Positions 34,085-52,641 of a DNA stretch of 64,000 nt are shown one piece after another. Numbering within the stretch: position 1 is the stretch's first letter; every line of letters starts with the position of its first letter. The DNA lies in NCBI GenBank assembly GCA_023525715.1, contig CM042012.1, positions 60,433,705 to 60,497,704 of the forward strand, given 5' to 3'. The notes beneath the pieces are model-generated. The model did not search any database. It saw only the letters and a program-made list of their open reading frames with translations, and was not told the DNA's origin. The translations under genes were made by a program, and so were the position numbers. Origin of the DNA: Cichorium intybus (lineage: Eukaryota > Streptophyta > Magnoliopsida > Asterales > Asteraceae).

Positions 34085-34375
34085 TTATCCGCTCAGAGTT
34101 GAAGGAGTCTCTGAATAAAAAAAAGACCACGCGTGTTCCAATTTTGCCCTAATATTTCCGCCTCCAACAATAGAACCCGCCTCCTTCTTCTCTTCTCCTC
34201 CAACGGCTCCTTCTTCTCCATGTTTTGATTCTTCCTGCTTCTCGCCGCCGCTAGCCGAAGGAGCATCGACAAACTCGGGTTCCTTCTCTGCCGTCGACGC
34301 TGCTGCTCCGGTTCCCTCTCCGTCGGCGACCTCTTCGACTTCCCCTGTCGCAGGTTCGTGAATCAACTTCTTCAT
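34085..34375 (-). CDS. Possible Glu/Gly-rich ORF or captured exon, minus strand, in Harbinger element 2
   Basis: 96 codons, MKKLIHEPATGEVEEVADGE onwards, ending RAKLEHAWSFFYSETPSTL. Composition is coding-like and more GC-rich than its surroundings. It lies opposite to the transposon genes in the zone where these elements have a GC-rich leader. No domain recognised; it may be a captured host exon or chance. Confidence 0.25.
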   Translation of the reverse strand: MKKLIHEPATGEVEEVADGEGTGAAASTAEKEPEFVDAPSASGGEKQEESKHGEEGAVGGEEKKEAGSIVGGGNIRAKLEHAWSFFYSETPSTLSG

Positions 34376-34617
34376 CTCGTTTTTCTTTAATTAAATGTGT
34401 TCGATTTTGCTGATGTGGTCATGAAATGTGTTCGATTTTACTGATGTGGTCATGAAATGTGTTCGATTTTCTGATGTGTTCATCTTGTCTTCTGTTGCTG
34501 GTTTGAAAATGCTCATATAATCGATTTTCTGGTCGATTTTCTGCTGTGTTCATCTTGGTTAGACAAATGCTTATATCATTTTTAATTAATATCGATTTTC
34601 TGTTTGATTTTCTAGTC

Positions 34618-34840
34618 GATTTTGATGTTACAGACATGTAATCTTGCTGTTTATTTTTGCTGAAATGTGTTCATCAAATGTGTTTGATTTTTTGGTTGAT
34701 TTTGATGTTACAGACATGTAATCTTGCTGTTCATTTTTGCTGAAATGTGTTCATCAAATGTGTTCAATTTTCTGGTTGATTTTGATGTTAAAGACATGTA
34801 ATCTTGCTGTTCATTTTGCTGTTATTTTTTGTTGAAATCT
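34618..34840 (+). repeat. 80-bp tandem repeat, about 2.7 copies
   Basis: Units start at 34618, 34698 and 34778 with GATTTTGATGTTA and contain GACATGTAATCTTGCTGTT and TGAAATGTGTTCATCAAATG. The flanks (34390-34610, 34900-35070) hold further degenerate duplications, including CCCAATTCTTGTAATTTCTC twice (about 34958 and 35040). Confidence 0.85.
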
Positions 34841-35117
34841 TGGTGTTAATTTTTGCTGAAATGTGGAAGAATTGGGATATGAAAAGGTGTATTTAGGGAC
34901 ATGAATTGAAGCTGTTATTTTTGCTGAAATCTGTTCATTCAAAACCTCCAATTCATGTCCCAATTCTTGTAATTTCTCCTTTGTTTATCTTATATGAACA
35001 TAAGCACAGAAAATCCCCAAATACACCTTCAATTCCTGTCCCAATTCTTGTAATTTCTCCTTTGTTTTTCTTTTCTGATGTAAATGTTTAGCATTATTGA
35101 GTTTATTTAACATAGAC

Positions 35118-35447
35118 ATGGGAGAAAAGAAGGATAAGATAAGTTAGAAGTATGAAGGCATAGAGAAAACTTTTCTAGAAGCGTGTTTGCATGAAGTTAC
35201 GGCCAATGGGCGGGAATGGAGTAGCTTAAAATCACTTTCTTGGAAGAATGTTGCTGAAAAATTGAAAAATGAACATAACTTTATTATTGACCAAAAACAA
35301 ATGAAGAACCACTATGACTACCTAAAGTCAAAGTTTAGCGCCTTTTTGAGTTTAAAAAACAAAACCGGCAATTACTATAATCCATCAACCAACACGTTCA
35401 ATCTTACCAAAGAAGAATGGGAACTTGAGTCGAATGTATTTTTTTAA
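35118..35447 (+). pseudogene. Harbinger ORF1 (Myb/SANT-like) remnant
   Basis: The frame opens MGEKKDKIS at 35118, then meets TAG at 35145-35147 and continues KYEGIEKTFLEACLHEV. The Myb/SANT-like pattern follows (SWKNVAEKLKNEHNF, QKQMKNHYDYLKSKFSAFLS, NTFNLTKEEWELE) and parallels exon 1 of the ORF1 at 16041 (TGNYYNP-STNTF against TGNLYNP-ETNTF). The stop sits where a Trp codon (TGG to TAG) would fit. The remaining two thirds of ORF1 are missing. Confidence 0.8.
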
Positions 35448-35496
35448 AAATTTTAACTTATTATTTTGTTTAAATTATGACATAATTTTTTTTAAA

Positions 35497-36181
35497 CAGT
35501 CAAACAAAATATATGCTTTCAAAATGTATTAGGAATTTGTGATTTTAATATGGTATTCACATTTGTATGGGCTTGCTGGGAAGGCATAGCACATGATTCA
35601 CGTGTTTTGAAAGAAGTTGCATTTAACCCGACTTCTGGCTTTCCATTCCCTCCACCAGGTATGAAATATTTATTAAATTTATTAATAATTATGATTCCAT
35701 CTTTTTTAATCTAATAGTTCTGTCACTCATGTTTATAGATAAATATTATTTGTGTGATGCTGCATACACCAACACTCGTGGATTTATGGCTCCGTACCGT
35801 AACACGAGGTATTGGTTAGCCGATTATCACCGAAGACGTGCGACAACTAAGGAAGAAAATTTTAATCATGCTCACGCACAACTCAGAAATATTATTGAGC
35901 GATCTTATGGTGTTTTGAAGCAAAGATTCCCAATACTGAAGCAAATGGCTCCTTTTCCTTTTTTGGTGCAAAGAGACATAGTGATTGCTTGTTTCGCTGT
36001 CCACAATTTTATAAGGAAATACGATGCTCATGACGAATTGTTTATGGCGTCCGAGGAGAATATTGATCAAGGGCACGGAGAAGAGGGTGATGGTCAACAC
36101 GTGCATGATATGAAATGGGGTTCACAAGCCAATGAGTACATGAGTAATTTGCATGATCAAATTGTGAATCAATTTGCGTAA
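35497..36181 (+). pseudogene. Harbinger DDE transposase remnant lacking the first catalytic Asp
   Basis: The homologous frame begins near 35515 with CFQNVLGICDFNMVFTFV (second Asp), continues GIAHDSRVLKE to FPPP, has a GT-AG intron (about 35659-35738), and resumes DKYYLCDAAY, RGFMAPYRNTRYW, RNIIERSYGVLKQRFPIL (catalytic Glu), IACFAVHNFIRK to a stop at 36181. Everything upstream, including the LDGT block with the first Asp and the helix-turn-helix, is deleted and replaced by the ORF1 remnant. It cannot be catalytically active. Confidence 0.88.
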
Positions 36182-36727
36182 AATTAAACTTGTAGGATTT
36201 ATTTGAATTTTCGCATGTCGTTGTGGACTTGAAAGCACTTATGTTTGATTTGGATTTCTGTTTAATTTGAGTTGATGTTTAATTTGACTTTATGTTTATT
36301 TCAGATTTTATATGATATTTTATATTATTTTTAACATTATTCAAGAAGTTGGTTCAGTTAATTTATAAAACAGCAGCATTTATTCAGAATAAAATAATAC
36401 AGGAGGGTAAAATTGTCATTTTTTCATTCAACACAGCAATTAAGAGGTTCCAACCAAACAGCATGTTAACAGTTCAACTCTTAACAATACAGACCCTCTT
36501 AAACTCTCAGACCTCTTAAAAATTCAGATCTTAAAAATTAAGTGGTTGCCAAACAGACCCTTATTCTCTTTTGTCTAAGTCTAAAACGTGTTCGCTACTT
36601 TATCTTAGAGAAATTCATTGAAATTTCTTAGAAAAAATCTTAAAAAAATCCTGGATATTCTCTCAAATACCGTTAATCATGACAGGTGTCTTTCTTTTAA
36701 AAATAAATATTTACTTATATAATAATG

Positions 36728-40292
<3,565 letters not shown>

Positions 40293-40379
<87 letters not shown>
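40293..40379. repeat. (TA)n microsatellite
   Basis: About 87 bases of TA between Helitron 4 and TIR element E. Confidence 0.97.
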
Positions 40380-44579
<4,200 letters not shown>

Positions 44580-44809
44580 TAGTGAGAGAGGGAGACGTAT
44601 GATAATGGTTGAGAACTCGAAAACATATCAGAGTTGTTTATTATTTAAAATCTAAGTTCATAATTAACATGAAAATTTGATAATTAAAAATACAAAATTA
44701 TAATTAATTTAAGTTAAAGATACATTAGGGGTAAAATGGTAACAATCTTTAAATCTTATAATCACGGATCCAAATCACAAAAATCAAGGAAACTAATTTT
44801 TGGCCTTTA

Positions 44810-45202
44810 CACTGTGTTCTCAAGTGTCATTTAAAGAGAGAAAATGAGAGAAGTGGATGGAAGTGAAATGAAAAAGAATTTTTTTGAAGTTCCTGAGTTT
44901 TTTTTACAAAAGAAAGTTGAAAAAAGAGAAGAGAATAGGAGAGATAATATTCCCTCCTAACTTTCCTTCTGATTTGGAAAGATTCAGAGAGAAAGAAAAT
45001 GATCGTTAAAAATAACACTTAATTTTATATTTCTTTTTTCTTCTTTTCCACTCGGGAACACAACAAATATTTCTTTCCTTTAATTTTCTTTCGACTCGGT
45101 AACACGAAAATATAACTTTCTTTTCCTTCCTCTTCCTTTCTTTTCTCTCCTTATTTTCTTTTCTCTTCTTTTCTCTCCGTACTAAAACTCGGGAACACAA
45201 TG
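44810..45202. mobile_element. Tourist-like MITE, copy 2 (TSD TTA)
   Basis: Same family as 31620-32001: ends CACTGTGTTCTCAAGT and inverted CATTGTGTTCCCGAGT, with TTA outside both (44807-44809, 45203-45205). Different target bases from copy 1 show an independent insertion. Confidence 0.86.
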
Positions 45203-45205
45203 TTA

Positions 45206-46287
45206 GACTTCTTATCCCTAATTAGAACCCAGATGGTGGTATTACGTTCATAATCCCACACCGTCCTGACCTCATCATCTCCCTACGCGGTCGTCTTAAT
45301 CTCCAACATATCCACCACCATTACCCGCGGATCGTCTTCATTCCACCTTCATCTGCCGCCTTCACCATCTTTTACTGAATTTCTTCTCCATTGCATAGTG
45401 TTATTCCGACGATGATTTTCCAATTCAAAATCCTAATTCTGACACCACAGTCTCCGATCGTCAATTGTAATAACAAACTATATTGACTCGGTTCTGCAAT
45501 ATTTTGTTGTTGTTTCATATCGCGTTGCGTTCAATGTCGTTGAGGAAGGTTTGTGTTTAGATTTGAAACAGACATCTATAAGACAAAGTTTTTAATTAGT
45601 TTGATTTTAATCCTCAAAATAATTTCCCATATATTATTTACTAAGGCTAGGATCCAAAATCTTCCACTTATTATGTGAAGAGGGATGCCGTAATCACACC
45701 ATAATGGTCATTAAGGGACGTAAAACTCTTTACCAATTTCAATCACTATGAAATTCTTAGATCTTTGAGATTCATTGACTAATGTCAATGACATGTTAAT
45801 CTCGATTATGCTCATCTCAATCCATGACAAGAATGTCGTAGATCATGGATCAGATGGTGAATCAACCATGCTGAACCCGCGTTGATGCCTGGCTCAAGGT
45901 ATGCTTGAGAATCGCGAGTGTCACATCATCCTCAACTATAACCTTGACTGACATGTCGGTTAACCACACAGCTCCGCGAGCAGATCATAAAGAGAATGCG
46001 CGTTTCTCATGGGTAGCATAAAATTCACATTTTATTTCAATTAAAACCAGACTTTTGTTTTAATACTTTAAGTTAATACCTTTTAACTTGAAACATTGCC
46101 CTATCAAACCCTTTCGGTTACTCTACTTGGCAAAATGTGTCAGGTGGTGAGGGTGGTATGTAATGAATGCCATTTAAAAACCAACCTCATTTGGATTCAT
46201 AAGAATCCTCCTTCAAACCTCTTACGCAATTATAGTGGCTGAGCCTAGTTATGGTTTGACCAATGTTTTTGTTTTAATCTTTAATCA
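45206..46287. other. No intact gene; the right part is probably internal region of the minus-strand LTR element
   Basis: The left 400 bases are ordinary unique-looking DNA. From about 45650 the sequence looks like non-coding LTR-element interior that would continue past the MITE insertion to the PBS at 47204. This assignment is inferred from position. No domain recognised. Confidence 0.35.
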
Positions 46288-46313
46288 TATATATATATAT
46301 ATATATATATATA
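46288..46313. repeat. Short (TA)n tract
   Basis: About 26 bases of TA on the left border of MITE copy B. Confidence 0.95.
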
Positions 46314-46672
46314 GAGTCCGTTTCAAGGAAGAACCAATATTTTCTTAGGAACCGTAGGAACTTTTTAACTAAAATTATTTTTTCAAAAAAAATGACATAA
46401 TACATATAGTCGCATATATTTAAGACTTTTTGTCAAAAAAATTTGAAAAATAATATGTATACACGAAATGTGCATATATGCATTTTTTTTCGCACATGTG
46501 TATATGATCACGTTTCGTGCATATGTGCACATTTCGTGTATATATATTATTTTTTCAATTTTTTTAAAAAGGTAAGCGATTAGGTGTATTATGTCATTTT
46601 TTTTGAAAAAAAATTTTCAGTAAAAAAGTTCCTACGGTTCCTAGGAAAATATTGGTTCCCATTTGATATTTA

Positions 46673-46673
<1 letters not shown>
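46314..46673. mobile_element. Foldback MITE copy B, flanked by (TA)n
   Basis: Near-identical to copy A along its length, starting GAGTCCGTTTCAAGGAAGAA and ending TTGGTTCCCATTTGATATTT. It has a short deletion in the right inner arm (AAAAAGGTAAGCGATTAG, lacking the CTTAAATATATG part). Confidence 0.88.

Positions 46674-46741
<68 letters not shown>
46674..46741. repeat. (TA)n microsatellite
   Basis: About 67 bases of TA on the right border of MITE copy B. Confidence 0.97.
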
Positions 46742-46744
<3 letters not shown>

Positions 46745-47191
46745 CTAGTGTATATATATAAATAGATTTTAAACAATAAAAATGTTATTTATCAATTAAT
46801 TTAATTAACACACTTGTTAATAATTAATATAAATAATTCCCTATTAATTATGTTTACATAAGGCAAATAGGGTAAATATGGAAAGCATGCAAGTTAGGAA
46901 ACTTACAAGGCAAGCAACGGTGTAACCCTAGCCATCGGGTAACATATAAAGACCAAAGGAACTCTCTTAAAACCCTAAAAATTCCGAAAATAAGGAGACA
47001 CTATCCCTAAACTAGCGAAAATTTTAAGCATGCAATTCATCCAAGTTTCTAGCATAAACCGTAAACAAATAATCATATCAAGCAAATTTAAAACAGATTC
47101 TAGCATATACCGTTGAATTTTCGAAAATAACATGAAGCATGCAAACATAATTTATCAATTAGATCTAAAGTGCATACAACCTATGAACCAA
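46742..47191 (-). mobile_element. Non-coding internal region of a minus-strand LTR element (LARD-like)
   Basis: Sequence next to the PBS on the element side. It has no ORF and repeats TCTAGCATA(T/A)ACCGT twice (about 47050 and 47099) and GCATGCAA several times. Lack of gag at the expected place suggests a large non-coding derivative, or a deletion. Confidence 0.45.
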
Positions 47192-47204
47192 GGCTCTGAT
47201 ACCA
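47192..47204 (-). promoter_or_regulatory. Primer-binding site, initiator tRNA-Met type
   Basis: On the minus strand TGGTATCAGAGCC, complementary to the 3' end of plant initiator tRNA-Met, one base inside the LTR edge. Confidence 0.8.
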
Positions 47205-47205
47205 T

Positions 47206-47886
47206 TGTTGGGATTTGATCATAATAACAAAACAATTTGTGCAGCGGAAGATTTAACAAGATCAAATCAATAGTTCATAACAAAAATCAAGCACAGATCA
47301 TCATGTTCATAACCAAGATCATGCAGTTACTAGTAATTGCAGCAACTAAAGATGAATTAGAAATTCATACCTCAGTTTGTATGTAAGGACCCAAACCAGA
47401 ATCCCTCTAATGATTCATACCCAAAAACAGCAGAAAACCAACAAACATAACTTCTTCTAGGTTGAAGAACAAGATCCAAAATCATTGAAAAGGGTTTAGG
47501 GAAATCGGCAAAAAGAGAGAGGGAGGGAGAGGTGAAGTTGGCGGCTCATAGGAGGCCAAGAAGGATGCTCATGGTTTGACCCCTAAATCTTTATTTATAC
47601 TGGAAGGCTCCTATGGTTTCAAACTTAAGGAGCCTCCTTACACTTCACCCCTAGACTTATTTCCATTAATTAAACATTTAATTAATCACAATCAAGTCCT
47701 TGTAATTAATTTCTTTTAAATTAATTCCAAATTAATTTATCAATTAATTATGAATTAGTTTCTAAGTAATCTATTTCAACATAAATTAATAAACTAATTA
47801 TTCCCACTTAATTTCTGTCACTGTTTGTTTTTACTAGGTCGTGAGGACAACCCAAAAGGACCCTACTATTATTAGAAATCACAACA
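47206..47886 (-). repeat. LTR of the minus-strand element (5' LTR)
   Basis: Runs from TGTTGGGATTTG at 47206 to ATCACAACA at 47886, giving TGTTG...CAACA ends and about 681 bp. Read on the minus strand it holds a TATAAATA box (about 47592-47599), as expected for an LTR promoter, and its end abuts the PBS. The partner LTR is not in the expected place, so the right boundary rests on end symmetry. Confidence 0.6.
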
Positions 47887-48640
47887 GTTAATGACATTGA
47901 ACACTATTTCCAATAGTACACTGATAATTATGAAGTGGAGCAAGCCTGAGATCTTGACTGAAGCTAAGTATATCAATTCACTTGGGAGTGATTCATTTTG
48001 CTGAGTTTTGACATCACCAGATTATGAGAGATTGTTAGATTGGCATTGTTAAATATGATGAGTGCCAATGTCACTACACGATGTCAATATCCTCAGCATG
48101 TGTCTTCAGCGGCAGCATGAAGACTTGTTTACTTTTGTAATTTTCATAATTATAGCGATTAGATTATTATCCCTTATTTGGTTGTAATGATCTCTGATTT
48201 GTGGGGATATACCATAGTTAGTTTCAAAACCCTAGTCTATATGTGTTTGTAAGGGTTTCATTTATCTGGTCGATATATATTTGTAAAATCTCTGTGTGTG
48301 AAAATATATCGATGATTAGAATAAGTTTCCGATCAATTCTATGTAAATTAATTGTGTTCATTGTTGGTTGATTCTGATTATGTTCTTTTAAAAATCGATT
48401 ATCAAAAAACCAAAATCCACCATCTTAAACATTGCTTCCAGACGTAATAGGGTATACGATTGGATATCTCCCAATTTTGATAGTTGTCGCCTCATTTTTC
48501 AAGTTTGACTCCCGATAATCATCGAATTGATGATTGTATAAACTCTCGCTTCTCATACCCAGATTTGGTTGTTTTGAGTCCTTTATAATTCCCAAGTCTG
48601 GATTCTTTCTAAAAACCCAAATCAAACTAATATTAATACG
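47887..48640. other. Possible second LTR fragment and spacer
   Basis: From about 48034 the sequence TGTTAGATTGGCATTG, its inverted echo ATGAGTGCCAATG, and a typical LTR-like composition (GTTTGTAAGGGTTTC) suggest a plus-strand LTR of another element. No PBS follows and no second copy is seen, so this is tentative. Confidence 0.3.
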
Positions 48641-49689
48641 TAAGGCTATGCGGTATGTCAAGCACGCACAGATCGTCCTGCTGAGGTGTCCCATAGATGC
48701 GGCTGGAACGCAGCCACCCCCCTCTTCAGTTCCTTCACGTTCTCGTTCTCACATGTTCCCGGGAGGACACATGAAAACATCCCTTCCTCTCTTCTCATTG
48801 GCTCTCTTTCTTCTTCTCCCCCTCTTCCCGTGCTCCACCGTCTCCACACCCCACAGCCTAACATGTAGAAATTTTGGGCTCATTAAAAAGATTCGTCATG
48901 AAGCTGTGACTGTCTTACTTGCCATCTATCCGCTCTGGTTCTTATCAAACTATTCATTCCTTACTACTTATGCAATTGTATCAGTCTCTTTTTTCTTAAG
49001 AAGCCCTAACTACGGACTAATGGGCAAAGGAGGTAAAAGAAAGCCCGACACTGCTCACTGACCTCGTAAACTTTCTTGGAGTCATAGTGCCAAAGGTCGT
49101 GAACTCTACTAAGTCTGTTGAGAAGTTAGGTTCAAATCCAGGATAGGTATGGAATCTTAGTCAGTTGATAGGCAATATGGAAAGAAATAAGACTATTTGC
49201 TATATTCTAAAAAAAGTGTAAGCGCTTATCAGCATCACTGGTTTTATTAATTCACCAAGTACTTTAGCTGCTAGGCGATACACAGTTCCTAATTATCCAG
49301 TATCTCCAGGAAGCTTGAGACTAAATATTCGTTGTGTAGCGACAAATAGAGACCAAAGTACTTTGTCAGTGATTCTAACTTTCATTCAGTCTGATTATGC
49401 GACACCAGTCTTTGAAGTTGAACATGCCCCTTCTGCCATATATATATAGTTTCGAGGTAAATTCCTCTTTCTAACTTCTTTTCTACCGGTTGAGACACAG
49501 TCACGTACGACGAAGAAAAAATAAGCCTCAGTCTTATCTCGAAAGACTCCATTACCGAGACTACTAAAACGATATTTCACTCGAAGACGGCGGCAGTCGC
49601 AACAAAGCAAAGCCTTCTTTTTCATTGTCTTACTTTACATGCAGAGCAGGAGCGGATCTCCAGCCCCATCTACATAGGAGTTATTTGGG

Positions 49690-49880
49690 TAGAAGAACCC
49701 ATCGCAAATAGTTCTCTTAGTATCAGAGTCTTCTTTTGACAGCTTGTAGATGTGCTTGTCGAGGAGCATGCATAAACTGAAAGACTTGATTCACAGCAAA
49801 CGTCATGTCGGGCCGGGTCAACGTGAAAGACTTTAGGCCTCCCACCATACTTGTATAGTTCCTTGAATCAAGTCTTTTCT
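49690..49880 (-). pseudogene. Ty1/copia reverse transcriptase C-terminal fragment
   Basis: Minus-strand frame YTSMVGGLKSFTLTRPDMTF, then AVNQVFQFMHAPRQAHLQAV, KRRL, matches the conserved end of copia RT before RNase H. It stops shortly afterwards and has no flanking domains. Confidence 0.8.
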
Positions 49881-50029
49881 TTGAGTAAAGTCAAAGCCTT
49901 TAGCGACTAGTCTGACCTTTTCCTCCTAAGAGGAATCACGACCACCACATTCCGTTAAAACCTGGTAGTGAGCCTGTGAGTGTAAGACCCTACAGATACC
50001 CCCACATCCATAAGAGATAGAAAAACAGG

Positions 50030-50250
50030 TCACGGAGATGCTGTTAAGTGGTATTATCAGGGCAAGTGTGAGTTCTTATGCCTCTCCAGTGTTGCTGGTG
50101 AAAAAAGGGGCAATACCTGGAGATTTTGCGTGGATTATCGAGCACTCAATGCCATCACCATTAAAGAGAAATTCCCTATCCTGAGGAATTGCTTGATGAA
50201 TTACATGGTAGCAGGAAGCTTGATTTGAGAAGTGGTTACAATATACTTTT
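50030..50250 (+). pseudogene. Ty3/gypsy reverse transcriptase fragment, frameshifted
   Basis: Pieces in more than one frame: SGIIRASVSSYASPVLLVKK, then after a shift TWRFCVDYRALNAITIKEKF, then ELLDELHGSRKLDLRSGYN. These are the N-terminal RT blocks of gypsy elements, broken by small indels. Confidence 0.8.
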
Positions 50251-50911
50251 GTACAAAGTCACTTCTCAATTCGTATTTGGTATATGAAAGTGCGGAAGGC
50301 AAGCCCTTCTATCTGACTTTGGCTTCTCAATTGCATATACCAAAAGACTGTGCCAAAAGAATCTTTACCTTTCTGTTCGATATTGAATTGACCTAGACAT
50401 CGAGATTTCATATACCAAAAGAATTGTACATCGCTAGGAAGACTGGTCGTTCTTCCGCTTTCAGTCTATTAATAGCTCTAGGAAACTACCTAACGGACTA
50501 AGAAGAAGCCCCAAGAAAGAGTCTTCTTACAGGTTAGTTGATAGCTTTCCAGTATGACCTCTGATCTTCCTTGCTCCTCAAGGAGGAAATCGATAGCCTT
50601 TAAGATAAGAGGCTAGCTCCTGTCTTGGTTGTGACATCTAGCTTATTGGTCCACTGCCTCCCCAGCTAAGCAAGAACGCAAGAAAGCCTTCTCGCAAGCA
50701 AGCAAGAAGGAAGGCTTTTAAGATGGAAAGCCCCTATTGAGTAAGATTGCTCGCTAGTTGCCATCAGTTCAATCACTGAAATCAGTCTCATTTCACCATT
50801 AGGGAGTAGCCCATATTATTCGCCGTCGGAGACGGCCGTAATAATACACCATCTTTATAGAATCATTCACAAAAAAATATGTATTTACACGAAAATATAC
50901 ATAATATTTTG

Positions 50912-51925
50912 TTACAATAATCTACTCAAAAAACAAATGCACAATAAAAATGACAGAATGGGCATAATATTGTAGTCGTAGTCAACCCTACATCTCACGG
51001 TTTCTTCCTTCTTTATCATCCAACCACCCTCATCCGTCACAACTTCCCTCTTGATATTATATTTTTCCAAAAATGCCCTACGTGTAATTACCAAAAAGTC
51101 CATCCCACTCAAACAATTACAAGCCAAGTCTTGTACATGGAGTGTCACCTCCCTCACGTGCAACGTCACTCCTCCTTTCCCCACGGCCAACTTCACCTCT
51201 ATTCTACATTCCACCGTCTCATTCAAGTCAAACCCGGGTAAAACGACCGCGTATCGGAGATGGATGTCGCTATTTATCCACGCAAGAACAGGTTTGATGC
51301 TGGATAGGTTTATGGCTCGTTTCCGGGTCGGATCTATTAGGATCCAGTTTAACGTTATGGATTCTTTAAGGTGTGATATAGTTGGGTCATCCGCGTGTAC
51401 GGGCTCCTCGACTTTCAAGTCGATGGATTTGGGTATTCCGGCTACGCCCGGATCGTCCTTTAATACAATCCTCAACGCCGATGACCGGAACTCGGTTGTG
51501 GTGTCGGTGACTTCTACTTTGGAGTAAATGATGTCGTCATGGTAGCGTATATCGACGGCCGAGATAAGTTCAGATGGCAAAAGATGATGAGTTAAGGAAC
51601 AATCTTGTTTCGAATTAGGCCATGAACGGTGTATGTTTGGTTCTTTGACGTCGTTGATTAGAGGCATAAAAGAATCTTGGTAGAAAGAGCGGTGGCCGGC
51701 GGGGAAGGTGGAGATGACGTCGTTGACTCGTGGGTGGGTTATTGAGGGCCATATGGATTTGCAGATATCATACCAGATAATGTCATCGGAACTGAGGGTT
51801 CGTAGATAAGATGATGTAGTTGCGACGGAGGAGAGAGATTGACCGTCGAGTCGTGGTAAGATTTGGGTCTGGATAATGAGTGGGTGGATGTCGGCGAAAG
51901 TTGTTTGAGAAGAAGCAGGAGTCAT
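50912..51925 (-). CDS. F-box protein, At2g27310-like
   Basis: Probably the substrate-recognition subunit of an SCF ubiquitin ligase; the substrate is unknown. Single-exon frame of 337 residues. The F-box occupies about residues 12-58 (IHPLIIQTQILPRLDGQSLS, SVATTSSYLRTLSSDDIIWY, DICKSIWPSI), followed by the family block FPAGHRSFYQDSF. The C-terminal part has LNWILIDPTRKRAINLSSIK, typical of plant At2g27310/At2g36090-type proteins, and ends with a hydrophobic ILSFLLCICFLSRLL tail. I chose ATG 51925 (MTPASSQTT) over the in-frame ATG at 52018 because a TATA box at 51982-51975 lies between them, which would put the first ATG upstream of transcription. No lesion is seen. It is the only clear host gene in the window and lies between the mitochondrial-like block and a Mutator-type MITE. 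Confidence 0.85.
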   Translation of the reverse strand: MTPASSQTTFADIHPLIIQTQILPRLDGQSLSSVATTSSYLRTLSSDDIIWYDICKSIWPSITHPRVNDVISTFPAGHRSFYQDSFMPLINDVKEPNIHRSWPNSKQDCSLTHHLLPSELISAVDIRYHDDIIYSKVEVTDTTTEFRSSALRIVLKDDPGVAGIPKSIDLKVEEPVHADDPTISHLKESITLNWILIDPTRKRAINLSSIKPVLAWINSDIHLRYAVVLPGFDLNETVECRIEVKLAVGKGGVTLHVREVTLHVQDLACNCLSGMDFLVITRRAFLEKYNIKREVVTDEGGWMIKKEETVRCRVDYDYNIMPILSFLLCICFLSRLL

Positions 51926-51974
51926 GATGAACAGAGGTAATGGTGTCGGATTTTGGATCGGCAGTGGGTGGGTG

Positions 51975-51982
51975 TATTTATA
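51975..51982 (-). promoter_or_regulatory. TATA box of the F-box gene
   Basis: TATAAATA on the minus strand, 50 bases upstream of the chosen ATG at 51925; this would give a leader of about 15-25 bases. Confidence 0.6.
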
Positions 51983-52187
51983 GCGGAAGTCTGAAACAGA
52001 AAGGTCTGAATAAATCAAGATTCAAGACCAAATTGTTTCTCGGTTTACGTTTCTTTCTGTTAATTATTATTGAATAATATTGTTGACTTTTAAATTTTCT
52101 ATGATATAATATAGCCGAATTTTAAATCTTCTAAAGGTTGTTTTGGTTGTAAGTATGTAAATGTGAATGCAATGTTATTAAAACTTA

Positions 52188-52641
52188 GGGAAAATGACTT
52201 ATAAGGGTAATTATGTTTCAAAAATGTTCAAAAAACACCATCCAAATTTGGTTTGTTCAAAAAACATCATCCAAGTAAAGCCTTTGTTCAAAAAACACCA
52301 TCCAAGTAAGACCTTTGTACAAAAAACACCAACGAACTACATGTTTTGTTTAAATTTTACCCGATGGTAACCGGCTTTTGCAGGTTAAACTGTTCATCTG
52401 TTATTATGTCATGTCACTAAATATTAGGCCAAGTCATCCTTTAACCTGCAAGAGCCGGTTACCATCAAGTAAAATTTGAACAAAACATGTAGTTCGTTGG
52501 TGTTTCTTGTACAAAAGCCTTACTTGGATGTTGTTTTTTGTACAAAGGTCTTACTTGGATGGTGTTTTTTGAACAGACCAAACTTGGATGGTGTTTTTTG
52601 AACAGTTTTGAAACATAATTACCCTTATAAGTCATTTTCCC
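52188..52641. mobile_element. Mutator-type foldback MITE with perfect 9-bp TSD
   Basis: Ends GGGAAAATGACTTATAAGGG and its exact inverse. TAAAACTTA lies on both sides (52179-52187, 52642-52650). The arms are nearly complementary for about 190 bases each and contain CACCATCCAA repeats (three per arm), ATGTAGTTCGTTGGTGTTT-type sequence and ACCGGCTCTTGCAGGTTAA. The 9-bp duplication and long TIR place it with MULE-derived elements. It begins about 260 bases from the F-box start codon, in the promoter side. Confidence 0.92.

Larger units (their letters stand above)
33989..36560 (+). mobile_element. PIF/Harbinger element 2, internally deleted (TSD TTA)
   Basis: Left end GGTCCGTTTGTTTATCTC, right end inverted GGGTCTGTTTGGCAACC, with TTA outside both (33986-33988, 36561-36563). 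The subterminal words CTTAA and TTTTTAAGAGG recur on both sides. It contains remnants of ORF1 (35118-35447) and of the transposase C-terminal half (35497-36181). About 2.6 kb against 4.5 kb for the element at 14808, with the transposase N-terminal half gone. Confidence 0.85.
48640..50820. other. Candidate mitochondrial-type DNA insertion (NUMT) with broken retroelement pieces
   Basis: Base composition becomes more even and the texture changes: many AAGAAAGCCTT, AAGCAAGCAAGAAGGAAGG and similar words, familiar from plant mitochondrial spacers. A copia RT remnant and a gypsy RT remnant in opposite orientations lie within it; such fossils are common in plant mitochondrial genomes. The open frame to 49061, with hydrophobic SLPLFSLALFLLLPLFP and TVLLAIYPLWFLSNYSFL, is not recognised. 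Both edges are estimates. Confidence 0.4.

Noticed and set aside
48534..49061. 175-codon frame with hydrophobic segments as a membrane protein gene
   Set aside because: It crosses the presumed edge of the mitochondrial-like block, its start is arbitrary and no family is recognised; mentioned only within that block.
52021..52178. Longer F-box N-terminus from the ATG at 52018
   Set aside because: A TATA box lies between that ATG and the one at 51925, and the extra residues do not resemble the family's N-terminus.
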